Shown in pieces: positions 42,505 to 51,700 of a DNA stretch of 64,000 bases. Position 1 is the stretch's first letter. Every line of letters starts with the position of its first letter. The notes below the pieces were generated by a model that saw only the letters and a list, made by a program, of their open reading frames with translations, was not told where the DNA came from and ran no database searches. Origin of the DNA: Actinomycetes bacterium (lineage in GTDB: Bacteria > Actinomycetota > Acidimicrobiia > Acidimicrobiales > Ilumatobacteraceae); assembly GCA_021414085.1 (NCBI GenBank), contig JAIOPC010000014.1:961476-1025475 (forward strand), given 5' to 3'. Both the position numbers and the translations under genes were made by a program.

Positions 42505-42523
42505 ACGTTACCCCCGCTACCAT
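42505..42523. promoter_or_regulatory. Divergent -10 elements (DUF2510 / histidine phosphatase)
   Basis: TAACGT on the minus strand (42510-42505) is 7 bases before ATG 42497. TACCAT on the plus strand (42518-42523) is 4 bases before ATG 42528 and 10 before the second in-frame ATG at 42534. Confidence 0.4.
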
Positions 42524-42527
42524 CATC

Positions 42528-43214
42528 ATGGTCATGGACATCGTGCTCATTCGTCACGGACAACCCGAATGGGTGCGCGACGGCCTCAACGTCGTCGATC
42601 CCCCTCTCACTGAACTCGGCCAGCTGCAAGCCGAGCGGGTCGGCGAGGTGCTGCGCGACGAGACCTTCGACGAGATCATCGTTTCCCCCTTGCAGCGCGC
42701 TCGGCAGACAGCGGCGCCGCTGTTGGCAGCGCACGCGCGCGCCGAAGTGATCGAGCCGTTCCTGCGCGAGATTCGCGAGCCCGATTGGCATGGCACGCCG
42801 GCCGAGTTAGCCCGCACCGCGTATGCGGAGGAGCGTCAGCGCCTTGCCGAAGAACGATGGAATGGGCTGTCGGGCGGGGGGGAGCCGCCTCGCGACTTCG
42901 TCGAGCGCGTCCGGGCGGGCGCCGAGACTCATTGGGGTGCCCGCGGGATGTATCGGTCGCGCCAGACGCTGCCGATGTGGCACCTCGACCAACCCGATTT
43001 GCGCGTGGCGATCGTCGCCCATGCCGGTACCAACGGTGTGCTGCTGTGCCACCTGCTTGGCCTCGACCCAGTTCCTTGGGAATGGGATCGCTTCGTCACG
43101 CAACACGCATCGATCACACGCTTGTCAACGATGGAAATGACCGACGGCCATACGTTCTCGTTGCACCGCCTGAGCGATGTTGAGCACCTGCCCGTCGACG
43201 CGCGGACGAGCTAA
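42528..43214 (+). CDS. Histidine phosphatase (phosphoglycerate mutase-like)
   Basis: 228 aa. N-terminal LIRHGQPEW carries the catalytic His of the RHG motif; LTELGQLQAERVG, SPLQRARQTAAPL and a second His in VAHAGTNGVLL complete the family pattern. Substrate not predictable. ATG 42534 is an alternative start. Confidence 0.87.
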   Translation: MVMDIVLIRHGQPEWVRDGLNVVDPPLTELGQLQAERVGEVLRDETFDEIIVSPLQRARQTAAPLLAAHARAEVIEPFLREIREPDWHGTPAELARTAYAEERQRLAEERWNGLSGGGEPPRDFVERVRAGAETHWGARGMYRSRQTLPMWHLDQPDLRVAIVAHAGTNGVLLCHLLGLDPVPWEWDRFVTQHASITRLSTMEMTDGHTFSLHRLSDVEHLPVDARTS

Positions 43215-43228
43215 CAACTCGCGCCCAA

Positions 43229-44482
43229 CTACCAGGCGCACCGCAGGCGTTTGATGCCGTTGATGAAGTTGCTCTGCAGGTACTCGGGCTCGGCGACGGA
43301 GTGCAATGTGGGTATCCGGCGCCGGATCTCGTCGAACATGACGGTGATCTCGCGGCGAGCCAGGTTGGCGCCGAGACAGAAGTGCGGCCCGCCGGCACCA
43401 AAGCCGACCTGGGCTGGGTTCATCGGGCGCAGCACGTTGAACGTGTACGGATCGGCGTACATCGTCTCGTCGCGATTTGCCGAGCAATACCAAAGCACCA
43501 GCTTCTGGCCCGCCTTGATCGCCTGACCACCAACCTCGGTGTCTTCCGTTGCGGTCCGCCGAAAGTGGATCACGGGTGTCGCGTAGCGCACGATCTCGTC
43601 GACTGCGGTGCGGGAGTTGGCCTCGAAGTCGTTCCACCACACCTCGCGCTGATCCCGGTGTTGTGTGAGCAAGTGCATCCCGTGGCTGATCGCGGTACGG
43701 GTGGTTTCGTTGCCGGCCACGACCAGCAAAATGAAGAACGAGCCGAACTCCTGGGCGGTCATCCGCTCGCCATCGACATTGGCGTTCATCATCAGCGACG
43801 TCAGGTCGTCGCGCGGGTTGGCGATGCGATCTTCGCCAAGTGCCTGCGCGTATTGGAACATTCCGAGGCCGGCTGCGATCAGATCCTCGTACGACGTGAC
43901 GAGCTCTGGGTCGCCCACCCCGAGAATCACGTTCGTCCAGCGCAGAATTTGCGGTTCGTCTTCGGCGGGAATGCCCATCATCTCGCAGATGATCTGTAGG
44001 GGCATCGGCGCGGCGACTTCTTGGACGAAATCGCATTCGCGCTCGGGGAACTGCTCGAGCAACCGATCGACCACGGCTGCCGCCTTCACGCGCACGTATT
44101 CCTCGACGCGGCTGATCTCGCGTGGTGTGAAGCCCTTGGAAACAATCGAACGGATTCGAAAGTGCCGCGGATCGTCCATCGCGATCATCGACCCGAAAAA
44201 CTCGGCGATGTCGATGGGCAGGTCGCCGATGTTCACTCCTTGGCCGCTGACGAAGAGCTGCGGGTTACGGCTGACGTGCCACACGTCGTCGTGGTTGGCC
44301 ACCGACCAGTAGCCGGGACCCTTGGGAATCGGCACGCCTGCGTACTCGCGCTCTTCGAACCAGCTCACTGGCTGTTCGCGACGCAAGGTGGCGAACGCGC
44401 CCTCGCGGTACTCGCGGGGCTGCACCCAGAACTCGGTGTCGGAGAGGTCGAAGGAACCGAGGGCGACGTCGGCTGGGATCAT
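43229..44482 (-). CDS. Cytochrome P450
   Basis: 417 aa. Heme-binding loop FGAGGPHFCLGANLAR with ligand Cys369; I-helix VVAGNETTRTAISHG; ExxR in VDEIVRYATPVIHFRRTA. N-terminal and substrate regions (GYWSVANHDDVWHVSRNP, MDDPRHFRIRSIVSKGFTPR) resemble the actinobacterial CYP124/125/142 group, some of which oxidise sterol or fatty side chains. That subgroup is a guess. ATG 44482 supported by TACTGT 7 bases upstream. Confidence 0.93.
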   Translation of the reverse strand: MIPADVALGSFDLSDTEFWVQPREYREGAFATLRREQPVSWFEEREYAGVPIPKGPGYWSVANHDDVWHVSRNPQLFVSGQGVNIGDLPIDIAEFFGSMIAMDDPRHFRIRSIVSKGFTPREISRVEEYVRVKAAAVVDRLLEQFPERECDFVQEVAAPMPLQIICEMMGIPAEDEPQILRWTNVILGVGDPELVTSYEDLIAAGLGMFQYAQALGEDRIANPRDDLTSLMMNANVDGERMTAQEFGSFFILLVVAGNETTRTAISHGMHLLTQHRDQREVWWNDFEANSRTAVDEIVRYATPVIHFRRTATEDTEVGGQAIKAGQKLVLWYCSANRDETMYADPYTFNVLRPMNPAQVGFGAGGPHFCLGANLARREITVMFDEIRRRIPTLHSVAEPEYLQSNFINGIKRLRCAW

Positions 44483-44489
44483 GTTGACG

Positions 44490-44505
44490 ACAGTACGCGT
44501 AGGCT
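44490..44505. promoter_or_regulatory. Divergent -10 elements (P450 / PIG-L)
   Basis: TACTGT on the minus strand (44495-44490) is 7 bases before ATG 44482. TAGGCT on the plus strand (44500-44505) is 6 bases before ATG 44512. Only 29 bases lie between the starts, so any -35 contacts of one promoter fall within the other. Confidence 0.5.
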
Positions 44506-44511
44506 GGCGCA

Positions 44512-45228
44512 ATGCTGTTACCGGGCGAAGTCGATTCTCTGCTGGCGGTCGTCGCGCATCCAGACGACGTCGATTTTGGGTCAGCCGGCACCATCGCGAC
44601 ACTCACCGCTCATGGAGTGCGCGTCACGTATTGCTTGGTCACCGACGGCGACGCTGGCGGCGACGATCGCCAAATGAGCCGCGCTGAGATGGCGTCGTTG
44701 CGTCGCAAGGAGCAAACCGCAGCTGCGGCAACGGTCGGCGTCGACAACCTGATTTTTCTTGGTCACCCCGATGGGCGCGTGGAAGCGAATCTGGCGCTGC
44801 GCTGCGACATCAGCCGTGTGATCCGCCAGGTGCAGCCCAAGGTTGTGATGTTGCAGTCGCCCGACCGCAACTACGACCGCATCTTCGCCAGCCACCCGGA
44901 TCACTTGGCCACCGGAGAAGCAACCATGTGCGCGCTCTATCCAGATGCGCGTAATCCATTCGCGTTTCCGGAGCTTCTCGAGGAGGGGCTCGAGCCGTGG
45001 ACGGTTGAAGAGGCGTGGATCTCGGGCCACCCGACGATGACCGACGTCGTTGATGTCACCGACAAGGTCGACATTAAGTTCGATGCGTTGCGCTGCCACG
45101 CCAGTCAGCTACCCGATCCGGCCGCCATGGAGGTGCGTGTACGTCAGTGGATGGCTGGCGTTGCGTCGGCTCATGGGCTGCCAGAAGGCCGTTTCGCTGA
45201 GGGTTACAGGGTCATGCGACTCGTCTGA
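44512..45228 (+). CDS. PIG-L family zinc deacetylase
   Basis: 238 aa LmbE/PIG-L-like hydrolase. Zinc motif AHPDD (residues 15-19) and the third ligand in SHPDHLATGE are present. Relatives deacetylate GlcNAc-containing molecules (MshB in mycothiol synthesis) or cleave mycothiol conjugates (Mca). At 238 aa it is shorter than MshB or Mca, so neither role can be claimed. Confidence 0.88.
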   Translation: MLLPGEVDSLLAVVAHPDDVDFGSAGTIATLTAHGVRVTYCLVTDGDAGGDDRQMSRAEMASLRRKEQTAAAATVGVDNLIFLGHPDGRVEANLALRCDISRVIRQVQPKVVMLQSPDRNYDRIFASHPDHLATGEATMCALYPDARNPFAFPELLEEGLEPWTVEEAWISGHPTMTDVVDVTDKVDIKFDALRCHASQLPDPAAMEVRVRQWMAGVASAHGLPEGRFAEGYRVMRLV

Positions 45229-45231
45229 GGC

Positions 45232-45237
45232 TACGCT
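45232..45237 (+). promoter_or_regulatory. Possible -10 element of the potassium-transport operon
   Basis: TACGCT, 11 bases before ATG 45249. With a usual start-site distance the leader would be only a few bases long. Confidence 0.35.
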
Positions 45238-45248
45238 GACCAACCGCA

Positions 45249-47117
45249 ATGCCTGCCATAAAACGCATCCTGATTGGTAAGCCGATTTCGTCGGAAGACG
45301 AGGGGCACCAGCGCCTCCGCAAGCTGATTGCGCTACCGGTCTTTGCATCGGATGCGATTTCCTCGACGGCATATGCAACCGACGAAATCCTGGTGGTGTT
45401 GCTGCTGCAGGCCAGCATCGGTGCAATTGCGTTCACCAAGCTGATACCGATCGCGATCGTCGTCTGCGTTCTCTTGGTAATCGTGGTGATGAGCTACCGG
45501 CAGACGATTCACGCGTATCCGTCGGGTGGTGGGGCGTACATCGTCAGTCGAGAAAACCTGGGCACGATTCCGTCGTTGATCGCAGGTTCGTCGTTGTTGG
45601 TCGACTACATCCTGACGGTCGCAGTGAGCGTCGCTGGCGGTGTGTTGGCGATCCGCACCGCGACTGGTTTCGACACCAAGTGGACCGTGCCGCTTTGTCT
45701 GCTCTGCATTTTGATCATGACGGTGATGAACCTGCGCGGCGTCAAAGAAAGCGGTGCCGCATTCGCAGGGCCGACCTACTTCTACATCGTGATGTTGATC
45801 ATCTTGCTCGTCACCGGCTTCTACCGCGTGTTCGTGCAACACATCGGCCCGATTCCCGAGAAGCTGCTCTCGGAGGAAGCGATTGAAGCATCGAAGGCCA
45901 CCAAGAGCCTCGGGTTGTACATGCTGCTGCGTGCTTTCTCGTCGGGTGCCGTCGCGTTGTCGGGCGTGGAAGCGGTTTCCAACGGCGTCCCAGCCTTCAA
46001 GAAGCCAGAGAGCAAGAACGCGGCAACCACCCTGGTGTGGATGGGTGTGATTCTTGGAACGTGCTTCTTGGGGGTATCTGTCCTTGCCGCGAAACTGAAG
46101 CCATTCCGCGGTGAGCACGATGGCAACGGGCTTGGCCTGATGGCCGAACACATCTTCGGCGGCAAGGGAATGCTGTTTTGGCTGATGATGATCGGCACGT
46201 TCTTGATCCTGATTCTCGCCGCCAACACGGCGTACGCCGACTTCCCCCGGTTGGCGTCGATCATCGCGAAAGATGGCTTCCTGCCGCGCCAGTTCTTCAA
46301 CCGTGGAGCCCGCTTGGTGTTCTCCAACGGTGTCATCTTCTTGGCCGCTGTCGCCGGTGTCTTGATCGTGGTGTTCAAGGGCAATATCTCCGCGCTGATT
46401 CCGTTGTACGCGTTCGGCGTCTTTACAGGCTTCACGCTCAGCCAGGCCGGAATGGTCCGTCACCACCTGAAGGAGAAAGAACCGAACTGGCGCGCTGGTT
46501 TGGCGATCAATGCCATCGGTTCGTTCGCCACCGGGATCATCGCGACCGTCGTTGTTGTTTCCAAGTTCGGCGAAGGTGCGTGGATTCCTGCGGCCTTGAT
46601 CCCGCTGATGGTGATCATGTTCCGCTCGATCGGAAAGCACTACACGACGAGCCGCGGCGCGATCGTTGCACCGCCGGGCTATCGGGCGCCGCGCGAGACG
46701 CACACCATGGTGGTCCTTGTCGGTGGCGTCAACAAGGGCGTGCTGCGCGCCGTGCAGTACGCGCGCTCACTGAACCCGGATCGCATTCTGGCCGTCACGG
46801 TCGCCAGCAACGATGAAGAGCGCAAAGCGGTCGAGAAGCAGTGGAAGGAGTTCGAGGTACCCATCGAGCTCCACACTGTGTTCTCGCCGTACCGCGAGCT
46901 GACGCGACCGGTGATGCAGTTCATCGACGAACTCGACGAACGTCATGAGGGCGACATCATCACCGTCGTCATCCCCGAGAATGTCACTTCCTGGAAGACG
47001 CAGTGGCTGCACAACGGCAGCGCCTTTGCCCTCAAGGCGAAGCTGCTCTACCGCCCCCATACCGCAGTTGTCTCGGTGCCGATCCATACTCACGGCCACG
47101 ACACCGAAGAGGAGTAG
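45249..47117 (+). CDS. KimA-like APC-superfamily permease (probable K+/H+ symporter)
   Basis: 622 aa with about twelve TM helices (to about residue 480) and a C-terminal cytoplasmic domain. The N-terminus (RILIGKPISS ... LPVFASDAISSTAYATDEIL) and the stretch SYRQTIHAYPSGGGAYIVS, then SLLVDYILTVAVSVAGG, follow Bacillus subtilis KimA (YdaO) closely. KimA imports potassium. The two next genes encode TrkA-type NAD- and potassium-sensing proteins, which supports the potassium role. The 20-bp upstream gap has no room for a c-di-AMP riboswitch. Confidence 0.85.
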   Translation: MPAIKRILIGKPISSEDEGHQRLRKLIALPVFASDAISSTAYATDEILVVLLLQASIGAIAFTKLIPIAIVVCVLLVIVVMSYRQTIHAYPSGGGAYIVSRENLGTIPSLIAGSSLLVDYILTVAVSVAGGVLAIRTATGFDTKWTVPLCLLCILIMTVMNLRGVKESGAAFAGPTYFYIVMLIILLVTGFYRVFVQHIGPIPEKLLSEEAIEASKATKSLGLYMLLRAFSSGAVALSGVEAVSNGVPAFKKPESKNAATTLVWMGVILGTCFLGVSVLAAKLKPFRGEHDGNGLGLMAEHIFGGKGMLFWLMMIGTFLILILAANTAYADFPRLASIIAKDGFLPRQFFNRGARLVFSNGVIFLAAVAGVLIVVFKGNISALIPLYAFGVFTGFTLSQAGMVRHHLKEKEPNWRAGLAINAIGSFATGIIATVVVVSKFGEGAWIPAALIPLMVIMFRSIGKHYTTSRGAIVAPPGYRAPRETHTMVVLVGGVNKGVLRAVQYARSLNPDRILAVTVASNDEERKAVEKQWKEFEVPIELHTVFSPYRELTRPVMQFIDELDERHEGDIITVVIPENVTSWKTQWLHNGSAFALKAKLLYRPHTAVVSVPIHTHGHDTEEE

Positions 47118-47128
47118 GAGTTCTACCC

Positions 47129-47791
47129 ATGCATGTCATTGTGGTTGGTTGCGGACGCGTCGGCTCCGACGTTGCGCGCAACTTGGTCGCTGCAGGTCAC
47201 GACGTGGTCGTGGTCGATCGCAAGGCCGAGGCGTTCCGGCGGCTCGGCGAGGATTTCGGCGGGAAAACGTTGGTGGGCGTCGGGTTTGATCGCGACCTTC
47301 TCGCCGCGGCGGGCATCACCGAAGAATCGGCCGTTGCGGCTGTCACCAGCGGCGACAACTCGAACATCCTGATTGCGCGCGTTGCCAAAGAGACGTTTGG
47401 TGCGAGCCATGTGGTCGCTCGAATTTACGATCCGCGGCGCGCCTCGATCTACGAGCGCCTCGGGATCGCAACGGTGGCGACAGTGGCGTGGACGAGCGAG
47501 CGGGTGCTGCGTCATCTGCTTGCTGCGGGGACAACGCCCGACTGGATCGACCCCAGCGCCAAGTTCACAATGGTCGAGCGCCGCGTTCCAGCCGAGGCTG
47601 CGGGAACATCGGTCGCCAGCTTGGAGGCAGCAACGGCGAGCAGGGTCGCCTTGTTGCATCGGTTCGGTGAGACCTCCATTCCGGCGCCGGCGACGTTGCT
47701 GCAGGAGGACGACCAACTGCACGTCGTGATAGGTGCTGGTAACACCGACGTACTCGATCAACAGCTGCAAGCCCCAGAAGGAGGCCACTGA
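47129..47791 (+). CDS. TrkA-family RCK protein (CeoB-like)
   Basis: 220 aa. The N-terminal Rossmann RCK_N domain (VVGCGRVGSDVARNLVAAGHDVVVVDRKAEAF, binding NAD(H) or nucleotides) is followed by a C-terminal RCK_C domain ending LLQEDDQLHVVIG. Such proteins gate potassium transporters. It follows the KimA-like gene by 11 bp and precedes a second RCK gene by 1 bp. Confidence 0.9.
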   Translation: MHVIVVGCGRVGSDVARNLVAAGHDVVVVDRKAEAFRRLGEDFGGKTLVGVGFDRDLLAAAGITEESAVAAVTSGDNSNILIARVAKETFGASHVVARIYDPRRASIYERLGIATVATVAWTSERVLRHLLAAGTTPDWIDPSAKFTMVERRVPAEAAGTSVASLEAATASRVALLHRFGETSIPAPATLLQEDDQLHVVIGAGNTDVLDQQLQAPEGGH

Positions 47792-47792
47792 G

Positions 47793-48458
47793 ATGAAGGT
47801 AATCATCGCGGGGGCCGGCAGTGTCGGTCGTTACATGGCCGAACAGTTGCAGAACTCTGGCCATGAGGTCACGCTGATCGATAACCAGGTCAACGTCGTC
47901 AACAACCGTCCGAAGGATTCCACTGGTGGGGTCACGTGGCATCTCGGCGACGCGTGCGAGGTAGCGACGCTGGAAGCCGTCGGGGCAGCAGGTGCCGACA
48001 TCGTCGCGGCAGTCACTGGTGACGACGAAGACAACTTGGTTATCTCACTGCTGTCGAAGCAAGAGTTCGCAGTACCCCGCGTGCTCGCGCGGGTCAACAA
48101 TCCGAAGAACGAGTGGATGTTCAACGACATGTGGGGCGTCGATGTTTCCGTCTCGACCCCGCACTTGTTGACGGGCCTGGTGGAGGAAGCAGTAACCGTT
48201 GGTTCGTTCGTCCGCTTGCTCAGCCTGGAGGGTGGCAAGGCCCGGCTGGCCGAGGTGACACTCGCTGCTAACTCGCCCGCGATTGGCAAAGAACTCGCAG
48301 CACTCGGATTGCCCCGCGAATCCACCGTGGTGGCGGTGCTCCGCGGCGGTCATGTGGTGGTGCCACGCGGCGACACGATTTTGCAGGCGGCCGACGAGGT
48401 CGTCGTGCTCGTGACTGGTGGCGTCGAGGACGACGTACGCGCGGCATTGGTCGGCTAG
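47793..48458 (+). CDS. TrkA-family RCK protein (CeoC-like)
   Basis: 221 aa. RCK_N with VIIAGAGSVGRYMAEQLQNSGHEVTLIDNQ; RCK_C ends with ILQAADEVVVLVTGG. It has an unusually good ribosome site (GAAGGAGG, 9 bases before ATG 47793). Paired with the preceding RCK protein as in the mycobacterial ceoB-ceoC pair, which probably works as a hetero-oligomer on a potassium transporter, here most simply the KimA-like permease. Confidence 0.9.
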   Translation: MKVIIAGAGSVGRYMAEQLQNSGHEVTLIDNQVNVVNNRPKDSTGGVTWHLGDACEVATLEAVGAAGADIVAAVTGDDEDNLVISLLSKQEFAVPRVLARVNNPKNEWMFNDMWGVDVSVSTPHLLTGLVEEAVTVGSFVRLLSLEGGKARLAEVTLAANSPAIGKELAALGLPRESTVVAVLRGGHVVVPRGDTILQAADEVVVLVTGGVEDDVRAALVG

Positions 48459-48460
48459 CG

Positions 48461-48787
48461 ATGGTGTCGGTGCGTCGCAAGAATCGCGTGCAGGTTTCCG
48501 AACCGCACCCCGAGCCGGTCTCCGTCAGCATCGCCGACATGCAAGCACGTCAGTTCGTCTGCGTGTGCGGCAAGGTCACACGCATGACAGCCCGCCCTAC
48601 CTCAGGGCAACCGGCTCTGGCCGTGATGGTCTCCGACGACACCGGAACAGTGACCGCGGTCTGGACCGGCCGCCGTTCGATAGGCGGTGTCACGCTCGGC
48701 CGGCGCATCGCCATCAAGGGTGTCGCCGTCGCTCACGGCGCCAAGCTCGAGTTCACCAACCCCAGCTACACGCTGCTGCCGCGCTAG
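48461..48787 (+). CDS. OB-fold nucleic acid-binding protein
   Basis: 108 aa, one OB fold (SIADMQARQFVCVCGKV, LAVMVSDDTGTVTAVWTGRRSIGGVTLGRRIAIKG) similar to the RecG/tRNA-anticodon type. A gene of this kind commonly sits beside ceoBC in actinomycetes. Role unknown. Starts 2 bp after the CeoC-like stop. Confidence 0.8.
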   Translation: MVSVRRKNRVQVSEPHPEPVSVSIADMQARQFVCVCGKVTRMTARPTSGQPALAVMVSDDTGTVTAVWTGRRSIGGVTLGRRIAIKGVAVAHGAKLEFTNPSYTLLPR

Positions 48788-48797
48788 TGCGAGGTAG

Positions 48798-51700
48798 CTA
48801 GTCCCACTCGACCAGTTTCCACGGCTGCAGGTCGCCGCTGTCGAGCAAGTCGAGGCGACGCAACCAACCCGGCATCCCGACCTCGGTCATCATTTGGCGC
48901 GCCTCTGCGCTGACGGCGGTGGCGCGCTCGCCATCCTGCGCAGCGGCGCGAATGCGTAACACGGTTGCAAGTTCCAGGCGGGCGATTCCGCCGAACGTGG
49001 GGGAGCTGATTCGATCGCACAGTGCGACCGCGTTCGTGAGATGCGTAACCGCCGCATCAAGGTCGCCCGCAGTCGAGGCGAGAATGCCCAACGCGGTGTC
49101 GAACGGGCCGTAAAACCAACCGTTGCTGTTGGTGAAGTACTTGCCGCCGTAGTCGGCGAACTCGGCGCCAAAGGCGGCGGACGTCTCGCGATCGCCCAAT
49201 CGGCGTAGTGCCTCGGCACCAACGCCGACGCTGGTCGGCACTGTCCAGCCGGGAATGTGGGGCCGCAGCGCGACCCAGTTGTTCCAGTGGAGGCGGACCT
49301 CGGTCTCGTCGCCGACCATGGCGAGATAGCCGAGGTACGGGACCATGATCAGCCCGAGCATGCTGGAGCCGGTCTCCCACTCGCCCTTTGCTAGACGCCA
49401 GTATCCGCGCAGGTGGGCAATCTGTAGCCGTCCGAGAAAGGCGTTGATCTTGACGCCGATGCGGTCGCTGGTGCTCGCAGCCGCGCGATCGGTCAGCGCT
49501 TGCGCTTGCGCAAGGTCGCCAGCGATCAGGGCGTTGACGAGGTTGACTTGCCCCTGATAGTCGATCGCGCCCTCAGCGACGACACGAATTCTGCGGAGTC
49601 CACTGGCTTCTACGTCGGCGAGCATGCGCTCGACGGTCGCATTGACACCGGGAAAATCGCCGATGGACGCCAGGCCTTCGGCGAGCGCACCGTAAGCGCC
49701 GAGGTTCCCGCTGCGGAGACCGACGGAGATGGCCTCGCGCGCCATTCTGATCTGCTCGTCGTAGTTGGTGTTGCGTGCCGTCACCGCCACGACGGATGCC
49801 GCAGTGATTCGGACTGCGACGGCGCCGACGCGATCGGCCATGCCGTACGCATCGCGAGCGATCGCGAGACCCTGATCACCGGCTGCCGCCATCAACCACT
49901 CAGCCAAGCGAGCCAGGACTTCGGCTCGCCGCTCGGAGTCGCCCGCGGGCAGCTGCGCCAGTGTGCGGCGCAGTTGATCTGGTCCGCGCTCGTCGCCGTA
50001 GTTCTGCCAGATGCCGCTCTCGCCGCCATACTCAAGCGCGGCGCGAGCGGCAATATCGACATCCCCCTCGCGGAGCGCGATCTCGAATGCTTCCGCTACA
50101 ACGTCGAGCGCCTCGACAAACTCGGTAGTCGCGTCCAACCCACGCCCGAGCAATAACAGGAGAGTCGTGCGTTGCGCGGCGGGAACATTGCCCAACTGGG
50201 CGACCTCTAGGCCGCGACGCGCAAGCGTGACAGCTTCCTCGGCCGCTGGGATAGAGAGTGCGCGCTCGGCAGCCTGGGTTGCATAACGAACTGCCCGGTC
50301 GGTTTCGCCCATGATCGCGGCTTCGCCGAAGTGATAGGCGAGTTCGCCGAGCGGCGGATCTAGCTCGGACTCGAGCGCGACACCCGCGGCCTGGTGTAAA
50401 CGGACGCGGCGGTTGGTGCCGAGTTCATCGAACAGAACTGTGCGCACCAGTGCGTGTGCGAACGAGTAGCGGCCAGCGCGACCTACCACCTCGCCAATCA
50501 GTCGTGCCAGCTCTGCGGGCTCAAGCGCCTCGAGCACGGCGCCGACCGGTTCGCCGACAAGCTTGCTCAGCATGGTCACGTCGAACTCACGACCGAGTAC
50601 CGATGCCGCGCCGAGCATCGCGTTGGTGGCTGGCGGCAGATCGCTGAGTCGACGACCCACGACCTCGCGGACACCTTCCGGTAAACCGGCCTCGTCGAGT
50701 GCGACGGACACCTTCCAACGGCCATCCACTTGCACCAATGCGCCCGTTTCGATCAGATGGCGTAACACCTCACCGAAAAAGAAAGGGTTTCCCTCCGTCT
50801 CACGTTGCAGCATTGCTGCGTACTCGAGCTCGTTGGCGTCGAGTTCATGTCCGCCGGCGAGCGTCAGCAGTTCGGTGACGCCGTCGGCGTCTAAACCAGA
50901 TAGCGAGATGCGAGTTGCGCCGCGCACTCGCCGAAGGTCGGCTAGCGCGGTCGCGAGCGGGTGCGACCTGTCGACATCGGTATCGCGATACGTGGCGAGT
51001 ACGAGTACTGAACTCGGGGTGTCGCTGCGCAGGAAGTGCAGCAGCAGCAAGAGTGACGACCGGTCGGACCAGTGCACATCGTCAAGGATCAGCAGCACTG
51101 GAGCTTCGTTCGACGTGGTGCACAGCAGTCCGGTCACAGCGTCAAAGAGCAGCAACCGCTCAGTTTCTGGATCGGTGTCGATGACCGGTGGAAGGTTCGG
51201 AAGGCGGCGACCGAGTTCGGGAACGATGCGGCACACTTCGCTTCCGTGCTGCGCCACGTGTTGCGCGAGCACCTCGTCGGGCGCTCCGCGCACGAGCCCG
51301 CGTAGTGCTTCCCGCCACGGTCCGTACGGTGCATCAACATTCTCGTCGGCACGCCCCAGCAGCACGACGGCGCCTTGGCTGTGTGCTTCGCGCGCGAGTT
51401 CTGTCACCAAGCGCGTCTTGCCGATGCCGGGCTCGCCGCCGACGAGCAGAATGCGACGGTCCTTTTCGGCGGTGACTGTCTTCCATTCCTCGCGCAACTG
51501 ATTCAGCGCAGCTTGGCGACCGGAGAACGGCAGTTGCGTCGCGTCGGCGATCAGGGCCGTCGGCAGGGGTGCGGACATCGCGTCAAGTGGCGTCCACGAA
51601 ACCTCGCTGACATCGACCGGGTTGTTCAAACCCTTCAACTCCATCGCGCCCATTGATCTGAACTCATGGCCGCCGCGGGTACCTGCGAGCAGGCGAACAA

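Noticed and set aside
43195..43232. Hairpin-like GCGCG..CTCGCGC sequence between the histidine phosphatase and P450 genes
   Set aside because: The stem is interrupted and there is no T-tract, so it is no better than chance in GC-rich DNA.
44512..45228. Calling the PIG-L protein MshB (mycothiol deacetylase)
   Set aside because: The AHPDD and HPDH motifs fit, but the chain is shorter than MshB or Mca and no mycothiol genes adjoin it, so only the family name is given.
45229..45248. ydaO-type c-di-AMP riboswitch in front of the KimA-like gene
   Set aside because: Only 20 bp separate it from the previous gene, far too little for this riboswitch.
45333..46703. A 456-codon minus-strand frame opposite the KimA-like permease
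   Set aside because: Arg/His/Asp-rich product without domains, directly opposite a clear membrane transporter.
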